This document shows, piece by piece, positions 1 to 6,792 of a DNA stretch of 8,537 nucleotides. A program made the translations under genes and the position numbers. Source of the stretch: an uncultured Bulleidia sp. (lineage in GTDB: Bacteria > Bacillota_I > Bacilli_A > Erysipelotrichales > Erysipelotrichaceae); the NCBI GenBank assembly GCA_934757945.1, contig CAKVLT010000084.1, forward strand, positions 1 to 8,537. Direction: 5' to 3'. The notes under the pieces are model-generated. The model was not told where the DNA came from. It ran no database searches and saw nothing but the letters and a program-made list of their open reading frames with translations. The first letter of the stretch is position 1. The number at the start of each line of letters is the position of its first letter.

Positions 1-674
1 AATAAAAAGTCTGTACTGTACGTTTATTTTTTGATAATGACAGATTACATCTTGTTTTATAAAAATCCGTTCCAATGACATAATATCCATAATCTTCTTT
101 TTCAGATAACAACTTACCCATGGAAACATAACTGCACCCATTTTGCCACATGTTCATTATGACCACTGATAAAGATACGATTGTATCCTCTGTCCCTTTC
201 CTGTTGCAGAGCCTATTCTACGTTTTCAGCCATATAGGCATCCCTTTTCAAAGCACCCTTTGCTTCACTGGCAGACATAATATCCAGATTCTGTAACAGA
301 ACATCAGTATACTGAAGGCATTTGGAATCTGCATTATACGTTTCAAGACTGCCTTTTAACTTCAAAAGATGCTCTGTATCCAATGGCTCCTCAGCAAAAG
401 TCGTATCGATGCCATATTTACTGCATTCCTGTTTCAAAGCTTCCAGACTATACGTCTGCCGTTGCATATCCATGCCGTAAAATCTTAAATCTTCACCTTC
501 ATTTGCATTTTTATTATAGGCTTTCATATACTCCAACAGATGCATCATTTCTTCTGTCTTATATATCTGAAATCCGATTTTCTTTACTGCTTCTTCAGCA
601 GTTCCTGTTCCTCCATGAATGTATGCATTTACTTCTTCGCACCCTCCAAAATCTCCTTCCAGAACAAATCCTTC
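1..674 (-). pseudogene. Erythromycin-esterase-family protein, degraded remnant
   Basis: The translated remnant matches the erythromycin esterase family (Ere/succinoglycan-type hydrolases). Recognisable blocks run in order: VLEGDFGG, then Y-I-H-G-G-T-G-T-A-E-E-A, LLEYMKAYN, RFYGMDMQ, RDAYMAENVE, RIFISGHNEHVA, and finally YVSMGKLLSEKEDYGYYVIG, which continues off the left edge. Three lesions are visible. The N-terminal part with the GExTHG histidine motif is absent, since homology begins abruptly near 674. A TAG stop at 213-215 sits exactly where the family usually has tryptophan (AENVEW), consistent with one TGG to TAG change. A run of four A on the coding strand (141-144) needs one base removed to rejoin the SMGK-DYGYYVIG frame. 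The longest intact piece, 111 residues at 213-548, is unlikely to be functional. It lies 35 bases after the acetyltransferase stop. The family assignment is confident from motifs; loss of function is inferred. Confidence 0.85.
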
Positions 675-708
675 AATTCAAATCTTCCTTTTTCAATATA
701 TGTATATG

Positions 709-1224
709 TCAGCAAATTTTACTCTTTTCCCTCTTTTTTTCGAAAAGCTTGCGTACAGCAATCATTTCAGTTCCATCTATATCCCCATTTTCTTCAAATC
801 CAAAAGAATGGTACAAATTATGTGCAACTTTATTCTCTATCGCATAGGATACCCAGCAATATGGAGCCTTACCACAGGGAAAGGTATGAATAAACTCCAA
901 TGCAAGTTGCGCAGCCTTTCTGCCATATCCCATGTTCTGATATTTTTCATCAATCATAAGTCTCCAAAGACAATAATTACCCATTGCTATTTCCGGTGCA
1001 TCTTTCCAGTCATCATCGATTCCAAATCCAATCATCAAAAAACCAACTGCTTTGTTATCCTCGTATATACCAAAAAGAAATGCATGACCACCAGATGTTA
1101 TGGCAATATAAGCCTCGATCAGACACATACTGTTATCAGCTACATATTTGCTTTGAGAATCTTTCACTTTCAAGTCAAGAATACCTTTGACATTACTCAC
1201 GTTTACTTTTTCAAGATGAAGCAT
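709..1224 (-). CDS. GNAT N-acetyltransferase, spermidine/diamine (BltD-like) type
   Basis: A 171-residue protein of the GNAT fold, which transfers acetyl from acetyl-CoA to an amine, probably cytoplasmic. The acetyl-CoA pyrophosphate loop is seen as Q96-N-M-G-Y-G101 after CLWRLMID, and the late motif VSYAIEN...AHNLYHSFGFEENG (about 126-147) is typical of spermine/spermidine or diamine acetyltransferases such as BltD and PaiA-like proteins. Substrate specificity is inferred only. I place the start at 1224 because AAAGGA lies about 5 bases upstream and the GNAT domain begins there. An in-frame extension to 1281 has no ribosome binding site. The last 11 residues (FEKKREKSKIC) are basic and poorly conserved-looking, close to the junction with the decayed esterase remnant, so the tail may have been reshaped by rearrangement. 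It lies 83 bases after the 54-residue membrane protein gene and may be co-transcribed with it. Confidence 0.85.
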   Translation of the reverse strand: MLHLEKVNVSNVKGILDLKVKDSQSKYVADNSMCLIEAYIAITSGGHAFLFGIYEDNKAVGFLMIGFGIDDDWKDAPEIAMGNYCLWRLMIDEKYQNMGYGRKAAQLALEFIHTFPCGKAPYCWVSYAIENKVAHNLYHSFGFEENGDIDGTEMIAVRKLFEKKREKSKIC

Positions 1225-1265
1225 AGCCTTCCTTTGTGAACTACCCAAGGCTAAAGCACTTGGGG
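1222..1265 (-). promoter_or_regulatory. Leader with two mutually exclusive hairpins before the acetyltransferase
   Basis: On the minus strand, CCCAAG-T-GC, loop TTTA, GC-CTTGGG (1244-1264) forms a compact GC-rich hairpin with a single bulge. The 3' half of that hairpin contains TAGCCTT, which is also a perfect 7-bp complement of AAGGCTA at 1223-1229, the sequence covering the end of the Shine-Dalgarno and the first base of the start codon. Only one of the two structures can form at a time. One leaves the ribosome site open and the other covers it, as in translational attenuators. The pairing is read directly from sequence; regulation is inference. Confidence 0.4.
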
Positions 1266-1307
1266 TGAAAGCCAGAAACATCTAAAAAAAACTATCAAAT
1301 TTTCGAA

Positions 1308-1472
1308 TCATGTATTCTTTGAGGAAGCACCAAAACACAAAAATGCAGATCCCAGAGCAAGCCACACAACAAACATACTGTTCACGTGATGTGTATTTAA
1401 CCAGCTCATCACCGCTGAAAAGTAAAACAACACACCAGCAATGTAATACAATTTTGATTCTGTCTTTTTCAT
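1308..1472 (-). CDS. Small two-helix membrane protein, 54 residues
   Basis: A short gene starting MKKTESKLYYIAGVLFYFSA and ending FLCFGASSKNT. It has two hydrophobic segments, about residues 9-25 and 33-49, joined by a polar turn (NTHHVNS), so it is predicted to be an inner-membrane hairpin with a short lysine-rich N-terminus. The start has a good Shine-Dalgarno, AGAGGCGAG, directly upstream of ATG. The pattern YYIAG-L-F followed by VVWL-LGSAFLC-G resembles a small uncharacterised protein group common in gut Clostridia (recalled, not searched). It sits 21 bases after the stop of the upstream four-TM protein gene, so the two are likely co-transcribed and translated. No function can be assigned. 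It is short enough to be missed by ORF-length filters. Confidence 0.75.
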   Translation of the reverse strand: MKKTESKLYYIAGVLFYFSAVMSWLNTHHVNSMFVVWLALGSAFLCFGASSKNT

Positions 1473-1493
1473 ATCTCGCCTCTTATAATATCA

Positions 1494-2417
1494 TTAAAAT
1501 ATTCCTGGAAGAATACTGTATAAAAACAGCCCGGCAACAAAAGATATCATATTTGCCACAAAAGAATACAGTATATAAAATCCATTATTCTTCTTTACTG
1601 AAATCTTCTTCAGTACAGTACAATAGAATACTGCCTCTATACCAAATACAACTGCCTCTAAAAGTACATAGAATAATTTAACTGCCATAGGACCTGCATT
1701 GTATTGAATCATGTTTAATGCAACGTTTAACAGTACCTGTGTCAAGATATTTACTAATGTAAGAACCAGTAATTGTTTCTTTGTTCTGAACCCAAAACAT
1801 ATCGCCACAACCATTTCAATAAGAATTGTCAGGATAATACGTATTGAAAGTGTCAGCATTTCCTGTCTGTAATCGTAAGATCGATATGCCTCAATTCTTT
1901 CATCTGTACTGAGATTGTCATTATAATCTACAGAATTCATCTGTATTCCCTGCATATCCACTGTATAGTACGTATCAAATGCATACCGTTCATAAATACC
2001 ACTGCTTACAAATGTATTGGTTTCAGGATAATAGAAAAGAATTTTAAAACTGGAAGGAGGATAATACATCCATGCTATTTCTTTTGTTTCACTTACTGTC
2101 CAGCCTTCCTGCAAGAAATAATATCCATCAGGATCTTCATAATTCACAAAAGCTTCCCATATATCCCGCTTAAAGTAATAACTGAAAGGATACTTTTCCT
2201 TTACGCGTGCATCATCTTCCCATCCAGACCACACACTTGCAGGACCTGTTGATTCTTCTTTGGACAATAATGTCCCGTAACATACTTCATCAGACATATT
2301 TTCAAACTGTATATGTACAGATGCTTTAGGTTCCATATCTGCTTTTACCTTTGCAGGGAGGAAGAAACCTACACAAAGAAACGTTATCATCCAATATATA
2401 CATCTTTTCTTTTTCAT
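1494..2417 (-). CDS. Secreted-domain, four-transmembrane protein of unknown function
   Basis: A 307-residue protein. Residues 1-26 form a signal peptide (MKKKR charged start, hydrophobic core, cleavage plausibly after VKA before DMEP). Residues 27-185 form an aromatic-rich extracellular domain with motifs such as CYGTLLS, DPDGYYFLQEGW, WMYYPPSSFKILFYYPE and IYERYAFDTYYTVDM. Residues 187-208, 216-237, 244-269 and 281-304 look like four membrane helices. I recognise the architecture (an ADMxPK-start ectodomain plus C-terminal TM bundle) as a recurring uncharacterised family in Lachnospiraceae-like genomes, but know no established function. Sensing or binding an extracellular ligand is speculative. 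The ATG at 2417 is chosen over an in-frame GTG six bases earlier because GAGGG lies 5 bases upstream of it. It lies 39 bases after the reductase-like gene and 21 bases before the 54-residue membrane protein gene, suggesting an operon. Confidence 0.8.
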   Translation of the reverse strand: MKKKRCIYWMITFLCVGFFLPAKVKADMEPKASVHIQFENMSDEVCYGTLLSKEESTGPASVWSGWEDDARVKEKYPFSYYFKRDIWEAFVNYEDPDGYYFLQEGWTVSETKEIAWMYYPPSSFKILFYYPETNTFVSSGIYERYAFDTYYTVDMQGIQMNSVDYNDNLSTDERIEAYRSYDYRQEMLTLSIRIILTILIEMVVAICFGFRTKKQLLVLTLVNILTQVLLNVALNMIQYNAGPMAVKLFYVLLEAVVFGIEAVFYCTVLKKISVKKNNGFYILYSFVANMISFVAGLFLYSILPGIF

Positions 2418-2456
2418 ACCCACCCTCTTTATAAAAACGTATTTACATATTTTGAA

Positions 2457-3035
2457 TTACCACTTTTCCACAAGCTGTAATCCCATATGAATTGCCTTTT
2501 GAACTTCTTCTTCCACCTGTTTTGCTGTAATATAATCCATATTCTGCGTCGCAATTACATCCATCGGTCCTATTCCCCATAACCAGCTCAATGCCTTTAA
2601 ATGCGGTGTAGCCTGTTCTAACGGATCACCTGTAGAAATATCCATTCCACGTGTAGTAATGTACAATAGCTTTTCAGCCTTACAATTTCCGTAACATGTC
2701 TTATCATCACTTTTAAACGTCACATCAAATATAGAACACAGTTCCAGAAAATTCTTCAATGCTGCAGGATAGGACATATCCCAGAACGGAGCAGAAATCA
2801 CTATACGATCAGCATCTCTTATAGCTTTTGCCCATGACAATACCTGTGGATCATATTGCCCGCTCATTCTTTGATGAATCAGGTCTTCTTTCACTATTTC
2901 CAGTGGAAGTTCATTCAGATCAAACTTCTGAATAGCATATCTTTCAGATAGTTTCTGAATTAAAGGTTCAGCAATCCTGCGGGTTCTGGATTCTTGAGCG
3001 CGCATACAGGCATCTACATACACTAGTGATTTCAT
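2457..3035 (-). CDS. Flavodoxin-fold NAD(P)H quinone/azo-reductase-like protein
   Basis: A 192-residue single-domain protein of the Flavodoxin_2 (NQO/AzoR-like) type. It opens with a beta strand and FMN-phosphate-binding-type loop (SLVYVDACMRAQESRTRRIA, residues 3-22, comparable to the SPR-S-S-S loop of AzoR). It contains SAPFWDMSYPAALKNF at residues 81-96, the equivalent of the family's PMWNFSIPAxLK motif that contacts the flavin, and a third flavin-loop region around TTRGMDISTG (127-136). The expected role is cytoplasmic two-electron reduction of quinones, azo compounds or other electrophiles using NAD(P)H; the physiological substrate is unknown. The start at 3035 has GAGGA about 8 bases upstream. 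It is the first gene of the minus-strand operon and its promoter region contains a 20-bp dyad. Confidence 0.85.
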   Translation of the reverse strand: MKSLVYVDACMRAQESRTRRIAEPLIQKLSERYAIQKFDLNELPLEIVKEDLIHQRMSGQYDPQVLSWAKAIRDADRIVISAPFWDMSYPAALKNFLELCSIFDVTFKSDDKTCYGNCKAEKLLYITTRGMDISTGDPLEQATPHLKALSWLWGIGPMDVIATQNMDYITAKQVEEEVQKAIHMGLQLVEKW

Positions 3036-3090
3036 ATCATTTTCCTCATTCTTTCTATTATACTTTTTTCACTTTCTATTCTCTGAACTT

Positions 3091-3119
3091 AGTGTAGCAT
3101 ATCCTTCACCAATCGCCTA
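3091..3119 (-). promoter_or_regulatory. Candidate extended -10 promoter of the reductase operon
   Basis: On the minus strand TGC-TACACT (3091-3099) fits an extended -10 element, about 56 bases ahead of the reductase start. The matching -35 position (3114-3119, TAGGCG) is a poor hexamer and coincides with one arm of a dyad. A weak -35 with an adjoining dyad is the usual look of a promoter controlled by a dimeric regulator. This is inferred from sequence alone. Confidence 0.4.
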
Positions 3120-3131
3120 TGAATAGCCGAT
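3112..3131. repeat. 20-bp imperfect dyad at the reductase promoter
   Basis: The sequence ATCGCCTATGAATAGCCGAT reads ATCG-C-CTAT-GA-ATAG-C-CGAT. Eight of ten base positions per arm are complementary; the C-C pair and the two central bases do not match. It overlaps the predicted -35 region of the minus-strand promoter. The size and symmetry suit a dimeric regulator (for example HxlR, MarR or MerR type, all used with this reductase family), but the regulator is not in this window. Confidence 0.5.
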
Positions 3132-3280
3132 AGTTACTTCATAAATCAAAAACAAGGTTCTTGCAGATTCATAAACAGACTGCATTTCCAAATATTTCTT
3201 TCCCCACATCAACAATCGCCACAGACATTCATAAAAGTCAAAATACCGTAATTTTTCGTCATATTACCAGTAGATTTTCA

Positions 3281-3310
3281 ATCATAACACAGTTAAAGTA
3301 TGAATAACAA
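3281..3310 (-). promoter_or_regulatory. Second, distal minus-strand promoter candidate
   Basis: TTGTTA (3305-3310), an 18-base spacer and TATGAT (3281-3286) preceded by TGT form a reasonable promoter with an extended -10. It would start a transcript near 3274, leaving about 240 bases of leader before the reductase start. By consensus its -10 is better than the proximal candidate. Which one is used cannot be decided from sequence. Confidence 0.35.
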
Positions 3311-3331
3311 AGCTGATTACTTCTGACGAAC

Positions 3332-3359
3332 TTGTGAATACTTTTTAAAGATATATACA
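3332..3359 (+). promoter_or_regulatory. Weak promoter candidate for the glucosidase operon
   Basis: TTGTGA (3332-3337), a 16-base spacer and TATACA (3354-3359) lie about 75 bases ahead of the glucosidase start. Each hexamer matches four of six consensus positions, and the short spacer suggests a weak or activator-dependent promoter. This would fit control by the AraC-type protein encoded in the same operon. Confidence 0.3.
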
Positions 3360-3434
3360 GACGGCAGAATATTGCTATTAGGAAAGACTTTTTTCAACGC
3401 ATATATCAGCTGACATACAGGAGGAAAATAACTT

Positions 3435-5102
3435 ATGACAGAAGAAAAGAAAGCATGGTGGAAAGAAGCAGTCATTTATCAGATTTACCCTCGCAGCTTT
3501 GCTGACAGTAATGGGGATGGTATCGGAGATCTCAATGGCATTACTCATCATCTTGAATATCTGAAGACGTTGGGAATTGATGTAATATGGCTTTCTCCGG
3601 TTTACAAATCACCAAATGATGACAATGGCTATGATATTTCAGATTATCGCAACATTATGGATGATTTTGGCACAATGGAAGATTTTGATTGCCTTCTTGC
3701 AGAGGCGCATCGCCATCACATAAAAATTGTCATGGATCTTGTTGTTAACCACACATCAGACGAACATACATGGTTCATTGAAAGCAAAAGTTCCAAAGAC
3801 AATCCATACCGTGACTATTACATCTGGAAAGATGCGAAGAATGGAAAAGAACCAAATAACTGGGGATCGTGGTTTGGTGGTTCAGCATGGGAATTTGACG
3901 AACACACCGGCATGTACTATCTGCACTGTTTTTCCAAAAAACAGCCAGATTTGAACTGGGAAAACCCAAAAGTCCGCGATGAAGTCTTTGATATGATGAA
4001 CTGGTGGTGCAAGAAAGGCATCGATGGGTTCCGTATGGATGTTATCAGCATGATTTCTAAAGATCAGTCTTTTCCTGACGGAACAGTCACCGATGGCTTA
4101 TATGGCGATCTTTCTCCTTATGTATGCAACGGACCGCGTGTTCATGAATACCTTCAGGAAATGAACAGACGTGTACTTTCAAACTATGATTTACTCACAG
4201 TGGGTGAAGCTGCAGGAGTAACAATTGACGAAGCGAAGAAATACGCCAACAATGAAGGGACAGAACTTGGAATGATATTCCAGTTTGAACATGTCAGCCT
4301 GGTGAATGGGCCAATTGGTAAATGGACAGATCAGAAACCTCAGTTAAAAGATTTTCGCCGTATTATGAACAAATGGCAGTACGAGCTGGAAGGCAAAGCA
4401 TGGAACAGTCTTTACCTTGATAATCATGATCAGCCACGTGCTGTTTCCCGTTTCGGAAACGACTCTCCAGAATATCGTGTTGTTTCTGCAAAAATGCTTG
4501 CTACATGTCTCCACATGCTCAAAGGCACACCATATATTTATCAAGGTGAAGAACTTGGTATGACAAATGTGTACTTTGATAAGCTGGAAGACTATCGAGA
4601 TATAGAAAGTATCAATGCCTATCATCAATATGTAGACAGTGGAATTGTAAAAGCTGAAGATATGATGCGTTATCTCAAGGAAATCAGCCGTGATAATGCA
4701 CGTACTCCAATGCAATGGGATGATTCAGAAAATGCGGGTTTCACCAATGGCACACCATGGATCAAGGTTAATCCCAACTATACAGAAATCAATACAAAAG
4801 CAGCTATAAATGATCCTGACTCTGTTTTCCATTATTATCAGGAACTGATTCATCTACGTCACACCCTTCCAATTATTGTCTATGGTAAGTTCCAGGAACT
4901 TTTGGAGTATAGTGAAACCATTTATGCATACAATCGTCTTATTGACGGACAGGTACTGACCGTTGCCTGTAACTTTACAAGTCATGAACAAAACTGCACA
5001 CTTTGCGATGATACATCAGCAAAAGAACTGATTTCCAACTATAAAACACATATAGCAGGAAAATTACAGCCATACGAAGCACGGGTTATTCTCCATCAAT
5101 GA
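3435..5102 (+). CDS. malL: Oligo-1,6-glucosidase, GH13 subfamily 31 (alpha-glucosidase)
   Basis: A 555-residue cytoplasmic glycoside hydrolase (no signal peptide) close to the usual 550-565 residues of the family. It removes glucose from the non-reducing end of short alpha-glucosides such as isomaltose and panose. In order: WWKEAVIYQIYPRSF start (8-22); calcium-loop DSNGDGIGD (24-32); region I DLVVNH (101-106); GFRMDVIS with nucleophile D202; VGEAAG with acid/base E258; LDNHDQ with D332; and RTPMQWDD later in the chain. The residue after the nucleophile is valine (V203), which in this subfamily is associated with alpha-1,6 activity, against alanine, glycine or threonine in alpha-1,4-preferring relatives. 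The start follows AGGAGG with a 10-base spacer. The stop overlaps the AraC-type regulator start by ATGA. No sugar transporter is adjacent, which is unusual for such an operon. Confidence 0.95.
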   Translation: MTEEKKAWWKEAVIYQIYPRSFADSNGDGIGDLNGITHHLEYLKTLGIDVIWLSPVYKSPNDDNGYDISDYRNIMDDFGTMEDFDCLLAEAHRHHIKIVMDLVVNHTSDEHTWFIESKSSKDNPYRDYYIWKDAKNGKEPNNWGSWFGGSAWEFDEHTGMYYLHCFSKKQPDLNWENPKVRDEVFDMMNWWCKKGIDGFRMDVISMISKDQSFPDGTVTDGLYGDLSPYVCNGPRVHEYLQEMNRRVLSNYDLLTVGEAAGVTIDEAKKYANNEGTELGMIFQFEHVSLVNGPIGKWTDQKPQLKDFRRIMNKWQYELEGKAWNSLYLDNHDQPRAVSRFGNDSPEYRVVSAKMLATCLHMLKGTPYIYQGEELGMTNVYFDKLEDYRDIESINAYHQYVDSGIVKAEDMMRYLKEISRDNARTPMQWDDSENAGFTNGTPWIKVNPNYTEINTKAAINDPDSVFHYYQELIHLRHTLPIIVYGKFQELLEYSETIYAYNRLIDGQVLTVACNFTSHEQNCTLCDDTSAKELISNYKTHIAGKLQPYEARVILHQ

Positions 5103-6049
5103 AATCTGAAACACATGAACAGTTTCCTTCTTCGCTAAAAGAAGTAAGACAGCATGGAAGCTTCAGTTTTCCATGCGCATTTTACCAGACAAATCGTGAC
5201 AACAATCCTCACGGATTTCCTTATATAGTTAAACATCACTGGCATGAACAAATCGAAATTATCTATCTGGAACAGGATTCTTACCAGGTGGATATCAACA
5301 TGACAGTAACTCATGTAAAAAGCCCTTGCTTCTGTTTTATTAACAGTGGAGAATTACATGCACTGAGCTCCGATTCTGACCAGTATCTGGAGCAGGCAGT
5401 TGTGTTCTCTGCTGATATTCTGGCATTTTCAGTTCTTGATCTTGTACAGGAAGAGTTTCTGTTGCCGTTAGCAGAACATAAACTGTCCCTTACATCGTTT
5501 CTTGGTTATGAACACCCCGCTTTCAATGAAGTACAGCAGGAATTTTTCAAAATTCGCTCCACTTTCCGCAAGGAAAACCGTATCTGTATGGATCAGTTAA
5601 CAATTGAAAATCCAGTTTCACAGTTACGAGTCAAGGCTGCACTTCTAAATATTCTGGCTATTCTTTCTGAACATGGTCTGCTTACTTCCAACAAACCAGC
5701 ACACAATCCTCGTGTAGAACTGCTTAAAGATGTAATCAGCCACATACGTCAAAACTATCAGCATCCACTTTCTCTTGGAGAACTGGCTGCCCTTGCGGGA
5801 ATGAATGAGCAATACTTTTGTCGTTTTTTCAAAAAAGCACTCGGTAAAACTCCTGTTGCCTACATCAATGACTTTCGGATTCATCATGCTGTAACATTGC
5901 TGAAAACAACCGGGCTTTCAGTTACAGAAGTATGCCTGGAATGTGGTTTCAATAATCTTGGTCATTTCATTAAGGAATTCAAAAAGGCAACACATCTTAC
6001 GCCGTTGCAGTTTCGCAAACATAGTGCATCTAACTCTTTTTCTGACTAA
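5099..6049 (+). CDS. AraC-family transcriptional regulator with cupin-type sensor domain
   Basis: A 316-residue regulator. The N-terminal half (about 25-110) is an AraC-type cupin, recognised by HHWHEQIEIIYL (46-57) and the following strands with INSGELHAL (81-89). The C-terminal 100 residues hold two helix-turn-helix units: LGELAALAGMNEQYFCRFFK (about 226-245) and VTEVCLECGFNNLGHFIKEF (about 275-294), ending in the standard THLTPLQFRK. The ATG overlaps the glucosidase TGA (ATGA), with no strong ribosome site, so translation is probably coupled. Members of this type usually activate sugar-use operons on binding a sugar; by position an alpha-glucoside or its product is the likely signal, and the glucosidase promoter a likely target. 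Both are inference. A long-stem terminator follows directly. Confidence 0.9.
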   Translation: MKSETHEQFPSSLKEVRQHGSFSFPCAFYQTNRDNNPHGFPYIVKHHWHEQIEIIYLEQDSYQVDINMTVTHVKSPCFCFINSGELHALSSDSDQYLEQAVVFSADILAFSVLDLVQEEFLLPLAEHKLSLTSFLGYEHPAFNEVQQEFFKIRSTFRKENRICMDQLTIENPVSQLRVKAALLNILAILSEHGLLTSNKPAHNPRVELLKDVISHIRQNYQHPLSLGELAALAGMNEQYFCRFFKKALGKTPVAYINDFRIHHAVTLLKTTGLSVTEVCLECGFNNLGHFIKEFKKATHLTPLQFRKHSASNSFSD

Positions 6050-6052
6050 CTT

Positions 6053-6101
6053 AAAAAAGCAATCTTTCTCTGTTTCAAAAAAAGATAAAGATTGCTTTTT
6101 T
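6053..6101. terminator. Bidirectional intrinsic terminator between convergent genes
   Basis: AAAAAAGCAATCTTT (6053-6067) and its exact complement (6087-6101) make a perfect 15-bp stem with a 19-base loop. The outer A/T runs give a U-tract whichever strand is transcribed. It begins 3 bases after the AraC-type stop on the plus strand and its other end overlaps the last base of the esterase TGA on the minus strand, so it can end both converging transcripts. Confidence 0.85.
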
Positions 6102-6748
6102 CATTTGATATCTTTAATAGTTTCAGAATTTTCCATTACCCATGCAAATGCTCTTGCAGTCCTTAAATTTGGTTCTTTAAAATGTCCACCCTGATTCCAT
6201 TCCAGAGTGCATTGGATATCTTCCTGCTTCAGCCACAAATATAGCTGACGTATGCAATCTGACACACATGCCATGACGACATTTCTGGTTTTTTCCTCTT
6301 TATCACCTAAACTCAGGTAGATACACTTAGTTAACATATTTTGCTGTTGCATATACTTCATAAATCCAGGAAACCAGACAGAAGGTGATGCTGCCGCAAT
6401 TCCTGCAAAACGGTCCGTCTGTCCAGCAGACCATAGAGCAAATAATCCTGCCAGAGAATACCCGCCAATACAGTATCTTTTATCTGTATCGGTACATAAG
6501 GTCAATACCTCTTTAAGTGTATTCTCAGCACCATTACCAAACCCTTCTTTTCCAAATACAGGTTCTGCATTCCATGGGGATAAATCCTCATTCCAGTTAT
6601 CCACTTTCACTGCTGATAACTGAAACTTTCTGTCTGTCAGTCTTTGAATTTCCTTAATTTCCTGTTCTATTCCTGCAATATCATGCGCATTCACCATCTG
6701 AATCAGAACAATCTTTGCCTGAGTATCTCCATATGTATATATTTCCAT
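6101..6748 (-). CDS. Alpha/beta-hydrolase esterase (PF00756-like)
   Basis: A 215-residue cytoplasmic protein resembling putative esterases of the enterochelin-esterase/esterase D superfamily, though shorter than most. The nucleophile elbow is GGYSLAG with S98, after a hydrophobic strand (KRYCIGGYSLAG), followed by AAASPSVWFPGF, typical of this family. The probable acid is D149 in YLSLGDKEEKT and the probable base is H189 in WNQGGHFKEP. The triad is therefore complete and the enzyme is likely active on an ester or thioester, substrate unknown. I prefer ATG at 6748 over 6763: GGAAG lies about 8 bases upstream of the later one, while the earlier ATG has only a weak AGAG. It lies 44 bases after the yitT-like gene, same strand, so the two probably share a transcript that ends at the bidirectional terminator. 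Confidence 0.82.
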   Translation of the reverse strand: MEIYTYGDTQAKIVLIQMVNAHDIAGIEQEIKEIQRLTDRKFQLSAVKVDNWNEDLSPWNAEPVFGKEGFGNGAENTLKEVLTLCTDTDKRYCIGGYSLAGLFALWSAGQTDRFAGIAAASPSVWFPGFMKYMQQQNMLTKCIYLSLGDKEEKTRNVVMACVSDCIRQLYLWLKQEDIQCTLEWNQGGHFKEPNLRTARAFAWVMENSETIKDIK

Positions 6749-6792
6749 TTTATTAACTTCCATTCATCTCTGTAATAAAGTACTGCACATTT

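Larger units (their letters stand above)
3036..3434. other. Divergent intergenic region between reductase and glucosidase
   Basis: A 399-base AT-rich gap between two divergently transcribed genes. It holds candidate promoters on both strands and a 20-bp dyad (listed separately). No convincing protein gene is present: only two tiny overlapping minus-strand frames (3209-3262, 17 codons; 3117-3209, 30 codons) that lack good ribosome binding sites. No clear catabolite-responsive element was recognised near the glucosidase. Confidence 0.6.

Noticed and set aside
619..1239. A 206-codon plus-strand frame across the acetyltransferase gene
   Set aside because: It has no ribosome site or family similarity and is antisense to a clear GNAT gene with conserved motifs.
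1225..1281. N-terminal extension of the acetyltransferase beginning MFLAFTPSALALG
   Set aside because: The upstream ATG has no Shine-Dalgarno, a TAG directly precedes it, the extension lies outside the GNAT domain and it runs through the strong hairpin. The ATG at 1224 has a good site.
1310..1681. A 123-codon plus-strand frame
   Set aside because: It is antisense to the 54-residue membrane protein and the end of the four-TM protein, both of which have good ribosome sites and coherent membrane patterns.
3402..3417. Short symmetric element centred on TCAGCTGA just before the glucosidase ribosome site
   Set aside because: Only the central 8 bases are perfectly symmetric, which is expected by chance at this length; no supporting repeat was found.
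4344..4715. A 123-codon minus-strand frame inside the glucosidase gene
   Set aside because: It is the complement of a highly conserved GH13 coding region and shows no family features.
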